Source of the DNA: an uncultured Mycoplasmatota bacterium
GTDB lineage: Bacteria; Bacillota_I; Bacilli_A; RF39; UBA660
Assembly (NCBI GenBank): GCA_900548695.1
Contig: URLC01000004.1
Span: 124,001 to 188,000, forward strand
Direction: 5' to 3'
Length of the DNA: 64,000 bases
The translations under genes and the position numbers were made by a program. Below, in pieces: positions 8,880 to 18,100 of the stretch. How positions within the stretch are numbered: the first letter of the stretch is position 1; each line of letters opens with the position of its first letter. The notes under the pieces were generated by a model, which did not search any database, was not told the DNA's origin, and saw only the letters and a program-made list of their open reading frames with translations.

Positions 8880-9815
8880 ATGAAAAAAAGATTTTATTCT
8901 AAAAATAACAAGAAAAAAAAGAGAGTAAAAAAATACTTTTTTTTACTCATTTTTATATTGGCATTAACCTTAAGTTATCAGTACCTAGATAAAAACATTA
9001 GAAAGAAAGATCAAAAAGAGCTAGTAGAAATATTATTATCTAATGAACCAGAAACTAATTTAATTACAAAAGTGTTTTCCCTACTATTACCAAAAGAATC
9101 TAAAGTTACGGATATTTTAGCCAAAAACTACAAAGGTTTAGTAAAAGAAAATGACCAAAAAATAGTACCTGTAGCCAAAACTGATAAAAAAACAGATTCG
9201 AATCCTACCATATATATTTATAATACCCATCAGACTGAAGAATATAAAGCAAGGAATTTTATCGAAGAAAGTGTAAAACCCACTGTTCAAATGAATAATT
9301 ACATTTTGGAAGATGTTTTTACTAAGGCAGGTTACAATACTCTTGTGGAAGAAAGAAATATCAAAGAAGTATTAAATTCTAACCATTGGAATTACGCAGC
9401 GAGCTATAAAGCTAGTAGAGTTTTTTTAGAAAGCACGAAAAAAGAAAATCCTACTTTGAAATATTTTCTAGATGTTCATAGAGATAGTTTGCCTAAAGAT
9501 AAAACTACGACTACGATTAATGATAAAAGCTATGCTAAAATTCTTTTTATTGTTGGTCTAGAAAATCCTAATTATATAGAAAACTTAAACTTTACTGAAA
9601 AAATCAACCAAAAATTAATAGAAAAATATCCCAATCTTTCTAAAGGAATCTATAAAAAAGCAGGCCCTGGTGTAAACGGGGTTTATAATCAGGACATTTC
9701 TCCAAGAAGTATTTTAGTTGAAATGGGAGGACCAGAGAATACTATTGATGAAGTTTTAAACACTTGTCTAGCTTTTGCCGAATGCTTTTTGGAGGTGCTA
9801 AAAGATGAAGTATAA
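8880..9815 (+). CDS. spoIIP: SpoIIP, stage II sporulation peptidoglycan hydrolase
   Basis: SpoIIP is an amidase/endopeptidase that works with SpoIID and SpoIIM to thin septal peptidoglycan during engulfment. The 311-residue protein has a basic N-terminus, one membrane helix at about 20-37 and a C-terminal catalytic domain with IYNTHQTEEY, YFLDVHRDS and GVYNQDISPRSILVEMGG, which contain the expected His and Glu ligands. It is shorter than the B. subtilis protein because the linker is short. It sits 36 bp after gpr and overlaps the next gene by 11 bp. Confidence 0.94.
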   Translation: MKKRFYSKNNKKKKRVKKYFFLLIFILALTLSYQYLDKNIRKKDQKELVEILLSNEPETNLITKVFSLLLPKESKVTDILAKNYKGLVKENDQKIVPVAKTDKKTDSNPTIYIYNTHQTEEYKARNFIEESVKPTVQMNNYILEDVFTKAGYNTLVEERNIKEVLNSNHWNYAASYKASRVFLESTKKENPTLKYFLDVHRDSLPKDKTTTTINDKSYAKILFIVGLENPNYIENLNFTEKINQKLIEKYPNLSKGIYKKAGPGVNGVYNQDISPRSILVEMGGPENTIDEVLNTCLAFAECFLEVLKDEV

Positions 9816-10125
9816 GAAAATATTTGAACTAGTTATGGCTGTTTTAGTAGTTTTGTTTTTAGGGCTATATATTAGTCAAATGACGGGATACTATAAATAT
9901 AGTGAGAGTAAGAAATCAACCCTTACCAAAGATGCTATAGAAAAATTCGAACAGGATCTAAAAGCTGGTAAAAAAATTGATGCTAAAAATTATTTAGAAG
10001 AAGAAAAAAGTTATAACAATAAAATGTCAAACTTAGGTATGGCTTTATCAAGTCTAATTGAAAAGGGTTTTAAAAAAGCTATGAACACACTTTTTAATGA
10101 AATATCTAAAGCAATTAGTAATTAA
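9805..10125 (+). CDS. Small membrane protein coupled to spoIIP
   Basis: The 106-residue protein has one N-terminal membrane helix (about 6-26) followed by a charged, helical extracytoplasmic part. It overlaps the 3' end of spoIIP and has GGAGGTG 8 bp before the ATG, so translation is likely coupled. In Bacillus another small membrane gene, yqxA, occupies this position after spoIIP, but I see no clear residue similarity. A sporulation role is inferred from position only. Confidence 0.65.
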   Translation: MKYKKIFELVMAVLVVLFLGLYISQMTGYYKYSESKKSTLTKDAIEKFEQDLKAGKKIDAKNYLEEEKSYNNKMSNLGMALSSLIEKGFKKAMNTLFNEISKAISN

Positions 10126-10205
10126 AAAGAAAAGTTAAAATCTATTTTCATTGCTAAAAAAATATGATATACTCTATTATAGAATATAAGATAGGGGTGC
10201 TAGCA

Positions 10206-11105
10206 ATGAGTGACAGTAGCATTATGCAAAAATTGAAGTTAGATATTGAAGAACGAGAACGTTCCTATCAAAAAGAATTGGAGAAAATAAAAGAAGAAAA
10301 GAATCTTTTAAACTACATCAAAGGAATGCTTGATATTACCGAAGAAAGTGTTACTAATTTTCCCTATTATGATGGTAGAAACAAAGAGCAAGAAGAAGCA
10401 GAAGAAGACTTTAATGTAATGTTAAAATATACACTAAAAGAAGATAAGATTATTGCATCTTTTAAGTCCGAAATTAAAAATTTATATTACTTAGAAAAAA
10501 TTGGTTATCAACATGCGGAACAATATCAAGAAACAAAGAAAAAGTTAGAAGAATATCGTCAAAAAATAAAAGAAGCTTATCAAGAATTAATTGAAAATGA
10601 AACCTTAAAAAAAGCAATCACTAATAAAGAACAAATTCTAATAAAATTAGATACACTAAAAGAACAGTTAGAAGAAAAAAGTGTCGGTGAAATCGATGAT
10701 GTAGATGGATTCTATGAAGAGTTACAGTATGCCAATTTATCAGAAAGTGAAAAGACCGCTATTTTAATTTCCATTCTAAAAAGAAATTTAAAAATTCAGC
10801 TTGATTATTTAAACGAATTAAAAGAAGCAGACGGTACACGAGATGAATTAGTTGATAGGGCCATTTGTGTAATGACAGAAAAAGAATTAGAAACATTAAA
10901 AAGGCTACTTTTAAACAGAAAATTATTAAATGAAAAACTAAGAATTAGAATAACTTATCCCACAGCTTTTGAAAATATTTTTTCAATTGAACAAAGATTA
11001 GCAGAACTTCAAAAAGAGATAAAAGAACAAGTTCGAAAAAATATCCAAATGAAAAATGCAGAAAAAGAAGAAAAACAAATAGAGAAATTTTTGTTTATAG
11101 AATAA
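10206..11105 (+). CDS. Unrecognised coiled-coil protein, first of three
   Basis: About 299 residues, almost wholly charged helix with long heptad-like stretches, and no signal peptide or membrane segment. ATG 10206 is chosen because AGGGGTG ends 6 bp before it and a -10-like TATACT lies at 10168-10173; the frame is open to 10164, but that upstream part covers the promoter. A segment LSESEKTAILISILKRN recurs in similar form (LTEKEQQAILLSLIKYN) in the next gene, so the two may share an ancestral domain. Function unknown. Confidence 0.6.
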   Translation: MSDSSIMQKLKLDIEERERSYQKELEKIKEEKNLLNYIKGMLDITEESVTNFPYYDGRNKEQEEAEEDFNVMLKYTLKEDKIIASFKSEIKNLYYLEKIGYQHAEQYQETKKKLEEYRQKIKEAYQELIENETLKKAITNKEQILIKLDTLKEQLEEKSVGEIDDVDGFYEELQYANLSESEKTAILISILKRNLKIQLDYLNELKEADGTRDELVDRAICVMTEKELETLKRLLLNRKLLNEKLRIRITYPTAFENIFSIEQRLAELQKEIKEQVRKNIQMKNAEKEEKQIEKFLFIE

Positions 11106-11130
11106 AAAAGGGTAGATAGTAGGTGAGTGT

Positions 11131-12897
11131 ATGACAGAGCAAAATAAATTAATGACAGCTTTGAAAGAGGCAATAGATCACAAAAAAGATGATATTAAAG
11201 ATTATAATAATCGCTTGGATCAAAATCTATCAGAAAAAATAAATTTAATGGATAATTTAAAAAAAGACGTAAACGAGATTACTAAAGTAAACATAAATAT
11301 GCTAAATTCTGTGATAGATTTATTTGATATTTCTGATTCTAAAAAAGATAACTTAAAAAAAGAATTAGATATAATTAAGGCAATATTAACATTAAATCAA
11401 TCAGAAAAAACAACATATACATTATTACCAGATCAATTAGAAACAGTAGCTTTCTTTATTAGTAATTTAGAAAAATATATTGAAGCAAAAAATGAAGAAA
11501 AACAAAAAATAGATCCCGAATATAATCACATTATAAATATAACTAAAAAATATAAGGATCTATTATCTAAATTTAAAAATCCTAATAATTTATCTTTAGT
11601 AACTGATATTGATACACTATTAAAATTATTTCAAGAAAACCATCTAACTGAAAAGGAACAGCAGGCAATATTATTATCTTTAATCAAATATAATCAAGAA
11701 GTAGTAGAGAAAAAAACTGAGGAAATCAAAGGAGAACAAACAGGTCTTACCAGTCAAGAGTTGACATTAATCTTCCAAAAATATGGTTATAACTATGAAA
11801 TCTTAGCTAAAGAATATCAAACTGAACTTCAAAAAGAAGGAAAGAGAAAGAATATTGAAGAAGTTTTTAATGCTATGCAAAATGTTGAATTTACGAAAAT
11901 TGATGAAAGATCTCAAGGAATCTTATTGATTGCTTTCTTATTGGGAAGTAGTAAAAAGTCGATTGAAGAAATTAGTAAAGTTGCCCAAGAAAGAGGCATT
12001 AATATAACTACTATCGAAAAATTAGTTAGTGCCTTTATTCCAAGAAATTATTTATATTCTGGTAAATATCAAATCGGACGCAAAGAAGATTTTTTGAAGA
12101 ATCTATCTACTTTAGCAGAACATGGAATAAGTATTCCACTAGTCGCTGAAAAAGAAAAAGATTTATTAATTATTTCTAATATAACATTACAGGAAAATCT
12201 TGAATGGTTAGAAAAATATGGTTTATATAGTGATACTAATAGTAATTTTTTATTAGATGATTTTCTATCAGCCTTAAAAGCTAAAAACATCCCAGACATA
12301 ATTGATTTATGGATAGAAAGTCATTTTTTAGGATTACAATATATCAGAAGTAATTTAAGTGTTTTAGCAAACTACTTATCAAGTGATACTCTCCTATTTT
12401 ATAAATTATATCAATCAGCAAAATCTAATAACTTGGCATCAGCTTTTCGTTTAACAATGTCAAACGGTATAAAAAAATTAAACTTACGTAAAGAAATTAG
12501 TAATGAAAAAACACCATATCAAGGTATCAGCAATATCCAAATGGCCAAAAAAGTAACGAATGATTATGAACCAAATTTTAAAGATAAAACAAAATACTTA
12601 GAAATAGTAAATACATCATCACATCAAACGATTTCTGATAGTATTTTTGAAAATGATGTAATTAAGAGCTTAAATAAATATACGGTTCAAGAAGAAAGTC
12701 TATTATATAATATTAATGGTTTAAAAATCTCTAAATTAAAAGTACTTAGAATATACGATAGCCTATGTAAAGAAGGTTTAGATAATACTTTAGACTCGAT
12801 ACTATTTTCTATTTGTTATCATAAAATAATGACAGAAGACGAGTATAAAAAGTTAGTAACGGAAATAAGCCAAACTACGGGAATAAAAGAGGTGTAA
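11131..12897 (+). CDS. Unrecognised large helical protein, second of three
   Basis: The 588-residue protein is cytoplasmic by appearance, rich in Lys, Glu, Asn and Leu, and predicted mostly helical. The N-terminal 120 residues look coiled-coil. A short motif (LTEKEQQAILLSLIKYN) matches one in the preceding gene. The C-terminal half has repeated helix-pair patterns (for example ITLQENLEWLEKYGL and ISKLKVLRIYDSLCKEGL) reminiscent of alpha-solenoid repeats. I do not recognise a family. It lies 25 bp after the first gene and 1 bp before the third, which indicates one operon. Confidence 0.6.
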   Translation: MTEQNKLMTALKEAIDHKKDDIKDYNNRLDQNLSEKINLMDNLKKDVNEITKVNINMLNSVIDLFDISDSKKDNLKKELDIIKAILTLNQSEKTTYTLLPDQLETVAFFISNLEKYIEAKNEEKQKIDPEYNHIINITKKYKDLLSKFKNPNNLSLVTDIDTLLKLFQENHLTEKEQQAILLSLIKYNQEVVEKKTEEIKGEQTGLTSQELTLIFQKYGYNYEILAKEYQTELQKEGKRKNIEEVFNAMQNVEFTKIDERSQGILLIAFLLGSSKKSIEEISKVAQERGINITTIEKLVSAFIPRNYLYSGKYQIGRKEDFLKNLSTLAEHGISIPLVAEKEKDLLIISNITLQENLEWLEKYGLYSDTNSNFLLDDFLSALKAKNIPDIIDLWIESHFLGLQYIRSNLSVLANYLSSDTLLFYKLYQSAKSNNLASAFRLTMSNGIKKLNLRKEISNEKTPYQGISNIQMAKKVTNDYEPNFKDKTKYLEIVNTSSHQTISDSIFENDVIKSLNKYTVQEESLLYNINGLKISKLKVLRIYDSLCKEGLDNTLDSILFSICYHKIMTEDEYKKLVTEISQTTGIKEV

Positions 12898-12898
12898 T

Positions 12899-13186
12899 AT
12901 GAACTTTTTAATAGAATATGGAGTTTCTAAGGAAACAATCAAAAAAATGACAGAAAATCATGAGGAAAGTGTAATTTTTTATATATTAAGTTTTAAAGAT
13001 AATGTAGGAGAAGTAATCAAATACCTACAATCTGTAAATGTAGAAGCAATTGATGATTTGTTAATAAATCGCTTAGAATTGTTTTTTCTACCAGTAGAAA
13101 ACATAAAAAGTCGTTTTGAAAACTATAATCTTGAAGTCTTAGTAAAATTATTAAATGAAGATATAAGTGTCTTAAATAATGTATAA
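12899..13186 (+). CDS. Unrecognised small helical protein, third of three
   Basis: The 95-residue protein has helix-loop-helix repeats (FLIEYGVSKETIKKM, LEVLVKLLNEDISVL) similar in style to the C-terminal half of the preceding protein. The ATG lies 1 bp after the preceding stop and the ribosome binding site GAGGTG is inside the upstream gene, so it is tightly coupled. It may be a detached copy of one solenoid unit. No function can be assigned. Confidence 0.55.
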   Translation: MNFLIEYGVSKETIKKMTENHEESVIFYILSFKDNVGEVIKYLQSVNVEAIDDLLINRLELFFLPVENIKSRFENYNLEVLVKLLNEDISVLNNV

Positions 13187-13218
13187 AAAAAAAGAAGTAT
13201 GAATTTACTCCTTTTTTT
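13187..13218. terminator. Bidirectional terminator between convergent genes
   Basis: A run of A plus GAAGTA (13187-13199) pairs with TACTCC plus a run of T (13206-13218) with one internal mismatch. It serves the helical-protein operon and the minus-strand lipoprotein gene. Confidence 0.7.
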
Positions 13219-14089
13219 ATTGATATAATTCTTGTTTTATTAAATCTAAATTGTTATTCATAATATTAATATAATCTTTTTTGTTAGTTCTATCATCATC
13301 GGATAAATTATTAAGTTTATGCAACTCTTGTTTCTTTAAATCAGGATAATGCTCTAACAAATTTTTAGCAGTATCATTTAAACTATCACCCTTAAATGTA
13401 AATAGGTAAGTAATCTCTCCATCTTTGATTAATTTCTGAGCATTACTAATTGTTTTGTCAGTAGCATCATTATCAATACAAATAACATTTAAGCCAAATT
13501 TTTCCAAATATTTTAAGGTAGAACTGGCAACTACAATGGTTTTATGGCTAGTGTTTTCGACTGCCAAACGATAATCGGCATCTAACTCTGAAAGATTTAC
13601 TTTAAGTTTTTCGTAAGCATCTTCTACATCCTTTTTAATATAAGTACTAGTAGCATATTCTTCCAAACCTAAACGAACATTTTGTGCCATCATAAGTAAA
13701 GAAGAAGGGTTAAGCCATAATTCCTCAGGTGAATAGTCAGTTTCTAAAACATAAGCTGTATCAATAATTTTTAAATCAGGATTTAAATCTAACAAATCAA
13801 AAGCCAAATTACTTTCTTTTTCGATTAAGCCGTTATAAATAAATAAGTCATATTCACTAAAATCTTCTTTTTGTTTTTTACTAATATTATATTTATTGGT
13901 ATCAACACCATCAGGATAGACAGTATCGATAGTAGCATGATTACCATATAACTTTTTAGTAATATACTCATTAGGGTAATTAGTAACTACAATTTTAATA
14001 TCATCCATATCATCTTGCTTACACCCTGTAGTAGTAAAAATAGCTGTTATAAACAGAACAAATAATAATAGTATTTTTTTCATCTTCAT
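13217..14089 (-). CDS. ZnuA/AdcA-like substrate-binding lipoprotein with altered metal site
   Basis: The 290-residue protein has a lipoprotein signal (hydrophobic helix, then TTTGC with Cys 23) and the fold markers of cluster 9 metal-binding proteins: [16 protein letters not shown], then [25 protein letters not shown] and LWLNPSS. In zinc and manganese binders the ligands are His in VDPHxYEP, in HxWLDP and before the central helix. Here these positions read VDTNKY, EELWLNP and [12 protein letters not shown], so the His ligands are missing. No permease or ATPase gene is adjacent. It may bind another ligand or act as a partner protein. It overlaps yidD by 4 bp. Confidence 0.75.
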   Translation of the reverse strand: MKMKKILLLFVLFITAIFTTTGCKQDDMDDIKIVVTNYPNEYITKKLYGNHATIDTVYPDGVDTNKYNISKKQKEDFSEYDLFIYNGLIEKESNLAFDLLDLNPDLKIIDTAYVLETDYSPEELWLNPSSLLMMAQNVRLGLEEYATSTYIKKDVEDAYEKLKVNLSELDADYRLAVENTSHKTIVVASSTLKYLEKFGLNVICIDNDATDKTISNAQKLIKDGEITYLFTFKGDSLNDTAKNLLEHYPDLKKQELHKLNNLSDDDRTNKKDYINIMNNNLDLIKQELYQ

Positions 14090-14313
14090 TTTTTCTTTCT
14101 CCTTGTCATTGGTACTGGGTCGTATCCATATTTACCAAACGGATGGCATCTAAATATTCTTTTTATTCCTAAATAACCTCCATAAAAAACACCGAATCGC
14201 TCAATAGCAGTAATCATATAGTTAGAGCAAGTGGGAATAAATCGGCAACTTGCATGAAAGTTACCAGGAATTTTTTGGTAGAAATGGATGATCCCAATAA
14301 TTATCTTTTTCAT
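14086..14313 (-). CDS. yidD: YidD, membrane protein insertion efficiency factor
   Basis: The 75-residue protein has an amphipathic N-terminal helix and the family signature [15 protein letters not shown], then [11 protein letters not shown] and YGYDPVP. YidD assists YidC-dependent insertion of membrane proteins. The length is normal. It is the upstream gene of a two-gene minus-strand unit with the lipoprotein. It is not next to rnpA or yidC here, which is common in Bacillota. Confidence 0.95.
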   Translation of the reverse strand: MKKIIIGIIHFYQKIPGNFHASCRFIPTCSNYMITAIERFGVFYGGYLGIKRIFRCHPFGKYGYDPVPMTRRKKK

Positions 14314-14400
14314 GAAAGCCCCCAGTTATGATATTACACATTTCATTTTACTATAAACGGTATAAAATAGCAATTATAAGTATACTAATTTCTAGTTTTT

Positions 14401-14409
14401 TGCTATAAT
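14401..14409 (+). promoter_or_regulatory. Extended -10 promoter of rnc
   Basis: TGCTATAAT carries the TGn extension of an extended -10 box. The start codon is only 15 bp downstream, so the 5' leader would be very short. Confidence 0.55.
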
Positions 14410-14424
14410 TATTATGGTGATTAG

Positions 14425-15090
14425 ATGAACGAATTATTTGAAAAAATTAAAATAAAGCCAAAAGATGAAAAACTATATAGTGTAGCTTTCTCACACAGTT
14501 CGTATGCAAATGAGCATAAGGCTAAAAACGATTATGAACGTTTAGAATTTTTAGGAGATGCTGTGTTAGATTTAGTTATAGCGGACTACTTATATTCTAA
14601 TAAAAAAGAAACAGAAGGTGAAATGACTAAGGTTAGAGCTAGTTATGTTTGTGAAAACGCTTTATATGAGTATTCTTTATCATTAGGTTTAAATAAATAT
14701 ATTAAAGTTGGTCATGGAGAAGAAAAAGAGGGCGGTAAATTCAAAAAGGCCATCGTTGCGGATATATTTGAAGCCTTAATTGGGGCTATTTATTTAGATT
14801 TAGGTTATGCTACTGCTAGAAAAACAGTTTTAAATATTATTGTTCCCTATATTGAAAATCCCGAAATCACATTTTTCAGTGACTATAAAAGTGCTTTACA
14901 AGAATATGTTCAAACTAGTCAAAAGAGTTTGCATTATGAATTAATAAAAGAAGAAGGACCTGCACATAATAAACAATTTACTGTCCAAGTAAAGATAGAC
15001 GACATTGTTTATGGTGAAGGAGTATCGGGTTCTAAAAAAGAAGCAGAACAAGAAGCTGCTAAAGTTGCCTTAGAAAAATTAGCTATTTAA
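14425..15090 (+). CDS. rnc: Ribonuclease III
   Basis: RNase III cuts double-stranded RNA during rRNA and mRNA processing. The 221-residue protein shows the catalytic signature ERLEFLGDAVLDLVI, a second metal-binding region VADIFEALIGAIYLDLG, and a C-terminal double-stranded RNA-binding domain (YKSALQEYVQ to GSKKEAEQEAAKVAL). Active-site Glu and Asp residues are intact. It is followed by a separately promoted operon that contains an RNase J-type gene. Confidence 0.97.
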   Translation: MNELFEKIKIKPKDEKLYSVAFSHSSYANEHKAKNDYERLEFLGDAVLDLVIADYLYSNKKETEGEMTKVRASYVCENALYEYSLSLGLNKYIKVGHGEEKEGGKFKKAIVADIFEALIGAIYLDLGYATARKTVLNIIVPYIENPEITFFSDYKSALQEYVQTSQKSLHYELIKEEGPAHNKQFTVQVKIDDIVYGEGVSGSKKEAEQEAAKVALEKLAI

Positions 15091-15091
15091 T

Positions 15092-15121
15092 TTGTCTTTT
15101 AAAAAGAAATTATGTTATAAT
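15092..15121 (+). promoter_or_regulatory. Predicted promoter of the RNase J-type operon
   Basis: TTGTCT (15092-15097), an 18-bp spacer and TATAAT (15116-15121). Confidence 0.65.
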
Positions 15122-15146
15122 ATCAATGTTATTGAAAAGGGATACT

Positions 15147-15605
15147 ATGGAAAAAGATGATATCTTTAATTCATTAAATGAAGTAATGTTTGAAGGACGG
15201 AAAAAATTTTTAATAACTACCTTAGAACACATAGCTTTGATAAAAGAGGATCAATTAGTAAAAAAAATTATGTCTAATCAAACTTTACTACATGATATGG
15301 CTTATGAAATGTATGAAGTTATGTTAAATAACGATAGTAAAGAATTAGAACGACTATTAACATGTAATTTAGTGACCTTAGAAGTAAATTCTAATCTAAT
15401 AGATGTTTTACTTCTCTTAAAAACTTCCTCTAAAAGTACTTTAGAAGAAGTAAAAGAAACAGTTTTACAAGAACTGAACTTAGATAAAGACGGAAAAATG
15501 GAAGATATATATGACTATATAGAAACAAAAAATAAACAAGATGTATTATCTTCTCAAAAAAATTATCAAAAAGTATTGAAAATGAAAGGAGAAAAAAATG
15601 AGTAA
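15147..15605 (+). CDS. Unrecognised protein translationally coupled to the RNase J-type gene
   Basis: The 152-residue protein is soluble and helical with many Lys, Glu and Leu residues. ATG 15147 is chosen because AAAAGGGA precedes it; an in-frame ATG at 15126 lies inside the likely transcription start region. The 3' end overlaps the RNase J-type gene by 8 bp and supplies its ribosome binding site (AAAGGAG), so the two are translationally coupled. It could be a partner of that nuclease; this is inferred from context alone. Confidence 0.65.
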   Translation: MEKDDIFNSLNEVMFEGRKKFLITTLEHIALIKEDQLVKKIMSNQTLLHDMAYEMYEVMLNNDSKELERLLTCNLVTLEVNSNLIDVLLLLKTSSKSTLEEVKETVLQELNLDKDGKMEDIYDYIETKNKQDVLSSQKNYQKVLKMKGEKNE

Positions 15606-17250
15606 AATTAAAATATTTAGTTTAGGTGGACTAAACGAAAATGGTAAGAATATGTACATTGTGAATGTAGATAAAGATATATTTGTTTTTGATGCCGGAT
15701 TAAAATATGATAACGATTTAAATTTAGGAATTGATTATATTATTCCCAATTTTGATTATCTAATAAAAAACAAAAAAAATATTAAGGGAATCTTTTTAAC
15801 CCATGGTCATGAAAGTAATATGGGAGCTGTTCCAGATATTTTAGAACAGTTACCTAATGTTCCTGTTTATGGAACAAAATTAACTTTAGAGATGGTTAAA
15901 AATGATTTAGAACCATATCAATTAAAAAAGGCCAATTTAAAAGAAATAAAACCTCATAGTAAAATAAATTTTGGAAAGAATTCTATTTTTCCTATTAGTG
16001 TAACCCATTCAATACCAGATGCTGTATGTTATGTTTTATATACCCCAGATGGAGCAGTTGTTTATACTGGAGACTTTGTCTTTGATGCTACTATGACAGG
16101 AGTTTATAAAACAGATATTGGCAAATTAGCTTACGTCGGAAAACAAGGCGTTTTATGTCTATTATGTGAATCTATGTATGCTGAAAAACAAGGACACACA
16201 AGTCCAAATAACCGAGTAGCAGGTTTCATAAGGGAAGTATTAGCCAAAAACCCTAATAGAATTATCGCTACAATTTTTCCAGCACACTTCTATAGAATTC
16301 AAGAAATATTTAATGAAGTTTCTAAAACCCATAGAAAAATGGTAATTATGGGAAAATCTTTACAAGATACAATTACTAAAGCAGTGGATCAAGGATACTT
16401 GCAATTAGATAAAAGCAAAATAGGAACTCTTGCTGATTTAGATAATAAAGACACAGTTGTATTAATTTCTGATGAAAAAGAAAAACCTTTTAATAACCTA
16501 GAAAGAATTATTAAAGGGTATGATAGATACATTAAAATTAAAGAAACAGATACAATTTTTATTACTGAACCAGCTTATCCTGGGATTGAAAAACGATCAG
16601 CTATCATTATGGATGAAATTGCTATGCTAGGAGCAAGTGCGGTGAGTTTATCTAGTAAAAAGCATTTATTACATCATGCATCACGTGAAGACTTAATGCT
16701 AATGATTAACTTGATGAATCCTAAATATTATTTTCCTGTCAAAGGAGAATATCGTAATCAATATGCTAATGCTGAAGTAGCCGAGGAATTAGGAATTCCA
16801 AAAGAAAATATTATTCTAAAAGAAAACGGTGATGTTGCCGAATTCATTAAAGGAAAACTAACTAATACCAAAGAACACGTTGAAGTAGATCAAATATTAA
16901 TTGATGGTAAAAATCAAGGTGATATTGGAGATTTAGTTCTAAAAGATCGTGAAATGCTAGGGGAAAATGGAATTGTAATTATCAGTTGTACGTTAGATAA
17001 ACAAACTAAAGAAATTTTAGGTGGGCCAGAAATTTTAACTAGAGGTTTTGTCTATGTGAAAGAAAGTCAAGACTTATTAGAACAAACCAAATCTTTGGCT
17101 AAAGAAGCAATCGAGACTAATATTGAAAAAAATACAAAGAGAGTAGACTATGCTAAAATTAAAAATGAAGTAAGAGATAAATTAGGTAAGTATTTCTACC
17201 AAGAAACAGAATCTAAACCAATGATTATTACAGTAATTCAGGAAGTGTAA
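15598..17250 (+). CDS. RNase J-family protein, J2-like with degenerate metal site
   Basis: The 550-residue protein has the RNase J architecture: metallo-beta-lactamase fold, beta-CASP insert and C-terminal domain. Active RNase J has HxHxDH; here residues 69-74 read HGHESN, so the Asp and second His ligands are lost. The later PVHGE motif reads PVKGE (Lys 382). Other landmarks remain (THSIPDA with His 137, TGDF with Asp 159, HHAS). Bacillus RNase J2 is also degenerate and acts mainly as a partner of J1, so a J2-type role in an RNA-decay complex is likely. A catalytic J1 should be encoded elsewhere. Confidence 0.85.
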   Translation: MSKIKIFSLGGLNENGKNMYIVNVDKDIFVFDAGLKYDNDLNLGIDYIIPNFDYLIKNKKNIKGIFLTHGHESNMGAVPDILEQLPNVPVYGTKLTLEMVKNDLEPYQLKKANLKEIKPHSKINFGKNSIFPISVTHSIPDAVCYVLYTPDGAVVYTGDFVFDATMTGVYKTDIGKLAYVGKQGVLCLLCESMYAEKQGHTSPNNRVAGFIREVLAKNPNRIIATIFPAHFYRIQEIFNEVSKTHRKMVIMGKSLQDTITKAVDQGYLQLDKSKIGTLADLDNKDTVVLISDEKEKPFNNLERIIKGYDRYIKIKETDTIFITEPAYPGIEKRSAIIMDEIAMLGASAVSLSSKKHLLHHASREDLMLMINLMNPKYYFPVKGEYRNQYANAEVAEELGIPKENIILKENGDVAEFIKGKLTNTKEHVEVDQILIDGKNQGDIGDLVLKDREMLGENGIVIISCTLDKQTKEILGGPEILTRGFVYVKESQDLLEQTKSLAKEAIETNIEKNTKRVDYAKIKNEVRDKLGKYFYQETESKPMIITVIQEV

Positions 17251-17251
17251 A

Positions 17252-17713
17252 ATGAAAACAAAAAAGATTTTACCAATATTTATACTAGTTTTATTATTAA
17301 CAGGCTGTAATCCAAAAACTGGAAAAATGACTTGTACTATGAGTTCTTATCCAACCGATGGCATAACCTTAAGATCAACGTATATAGCTAAGTACAAAAA
17401 TAATGTTGTTACAAACTTAAAGACAGTGGAAGAAATAACCGCCGAAAATAAGGACAACTTAGCTATTTATAAAGACAAAATTAAAGAGTTATACAAAGGT
17501 TATAAAGGGATAAATTATTATAAAAATAGTTTAAAGCAAAAAGGGCATACTTTAACTAGTATTACAACAATTGAATATGATAAAGTAGATACTAAAAAAT
17601 TAATTGAAGTAAATAGTGGTAATGCAAACATCATAAAAAATGGCAAAGTAAACATTGATGATTTAAAAAGAATGTATAAGCAAAATGGCTGTAATTGTAA
17701 AAAGGAGGGGTAA
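17252..17713 (+). CDS. Small lipoprotein, possibly DUF1307-like
   Basis: The 153-residue protein has a lipoprotein signal peptide with lipobox LLTGC (Cys 19). The mature part has Cys pairs near both ends (MTCTMSS and NGCNCKK). The central pattern (DGITLRSTYIAKYKNNVV, then YKGINYYKNSL) resembles small YehR/DUF1307-type lipoproteins, but the match is weak. It begins 1 bp after the RNase J-type gene and so belongs to the same transcript. Role unknown. Confidence 0.6.
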   Translation: MKTKKILPIFILVLLLTGCNPKTGKMTCTMSSYPTDGITLRSTYIAKYKNNVVTNLKTVEEITAENKDNLAIYKDKIKELYKGYKGINYYKNSLKQKGHTLTSITTIEYDKVDTKKLIEVNSGNANIIKNGKVNIDDLKRMYKQNGCNCKKEG

Positions 17714-17715
17714 AT

Positions 17716-18075
17716 ATGTTTGACAGATTATATAAAGTGAATGTATATGAAATAACTGGCAGTGAAATAGGAGAAATTGCTAATAAATTTGGACCTGCTA
17801 TTGTTAGAAAAGGAGTTTTAGGTCCAATTGTTGATGCTGAAAGTGGTTTTGAGTATACTGAATTAGAAGAAGATGAAAACGGAAATTTAAAAATGTCTAG
17901 AGATAGATTAAGTACCTGTGGTAGAGACTTAGGTGTTTTTAAACGGGATTTAACAAAATCTCCAACGGCCAAAGATATTGAAGACTATAATTATTGTTTC
18001 CCAATAACTCCAATCTCTGAAATTCAAAATGCTATAACAACAGATTTAAAAGAACATCATGGCCCTAAAAGATAG
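17716..18075 (+). CDS. Unrecognised small soluble protein
   Basis: The 119-residue acidic protein has no signal or membrane segment. Its central segment is conserved-looking (SGFEYTELEEDENGN, then DLGVFKRDL). It starts 2 bp after the lipoprotein gene with AAAGGAGGGG just before it, so it is the last gene of the operon. A 9-bp hairpin (18074-18095) follows. No family is recognised. Confidence 0.55.
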   Translation: MFDRLYKVNVYEITGSEIGEIANKFGPAIVRKGVLGPIVDAESGFEYTELEEDENGNLKMSRDRLSTCGRDLGVFKRDLTKSPTAKDIEDYNYCFPITPISEIQNAITTDLKEHHGPKR

Positions 18076-18095
18076 TTTTAACTTTGGTTAAAACT
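18074..18095. other. Perfect hairpin between the operon end and the tRNA
   Basis: AGTTTTAAC (18074-18082) pairs with GTTAAAACT (18087-18095) across TTTG. There is no following T run on the plus strand, so it is a 3'-end stabiliser, a processing site or a weak terminator. Confidence 0.5.
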
Positions 18096-18100
18096 AATAT

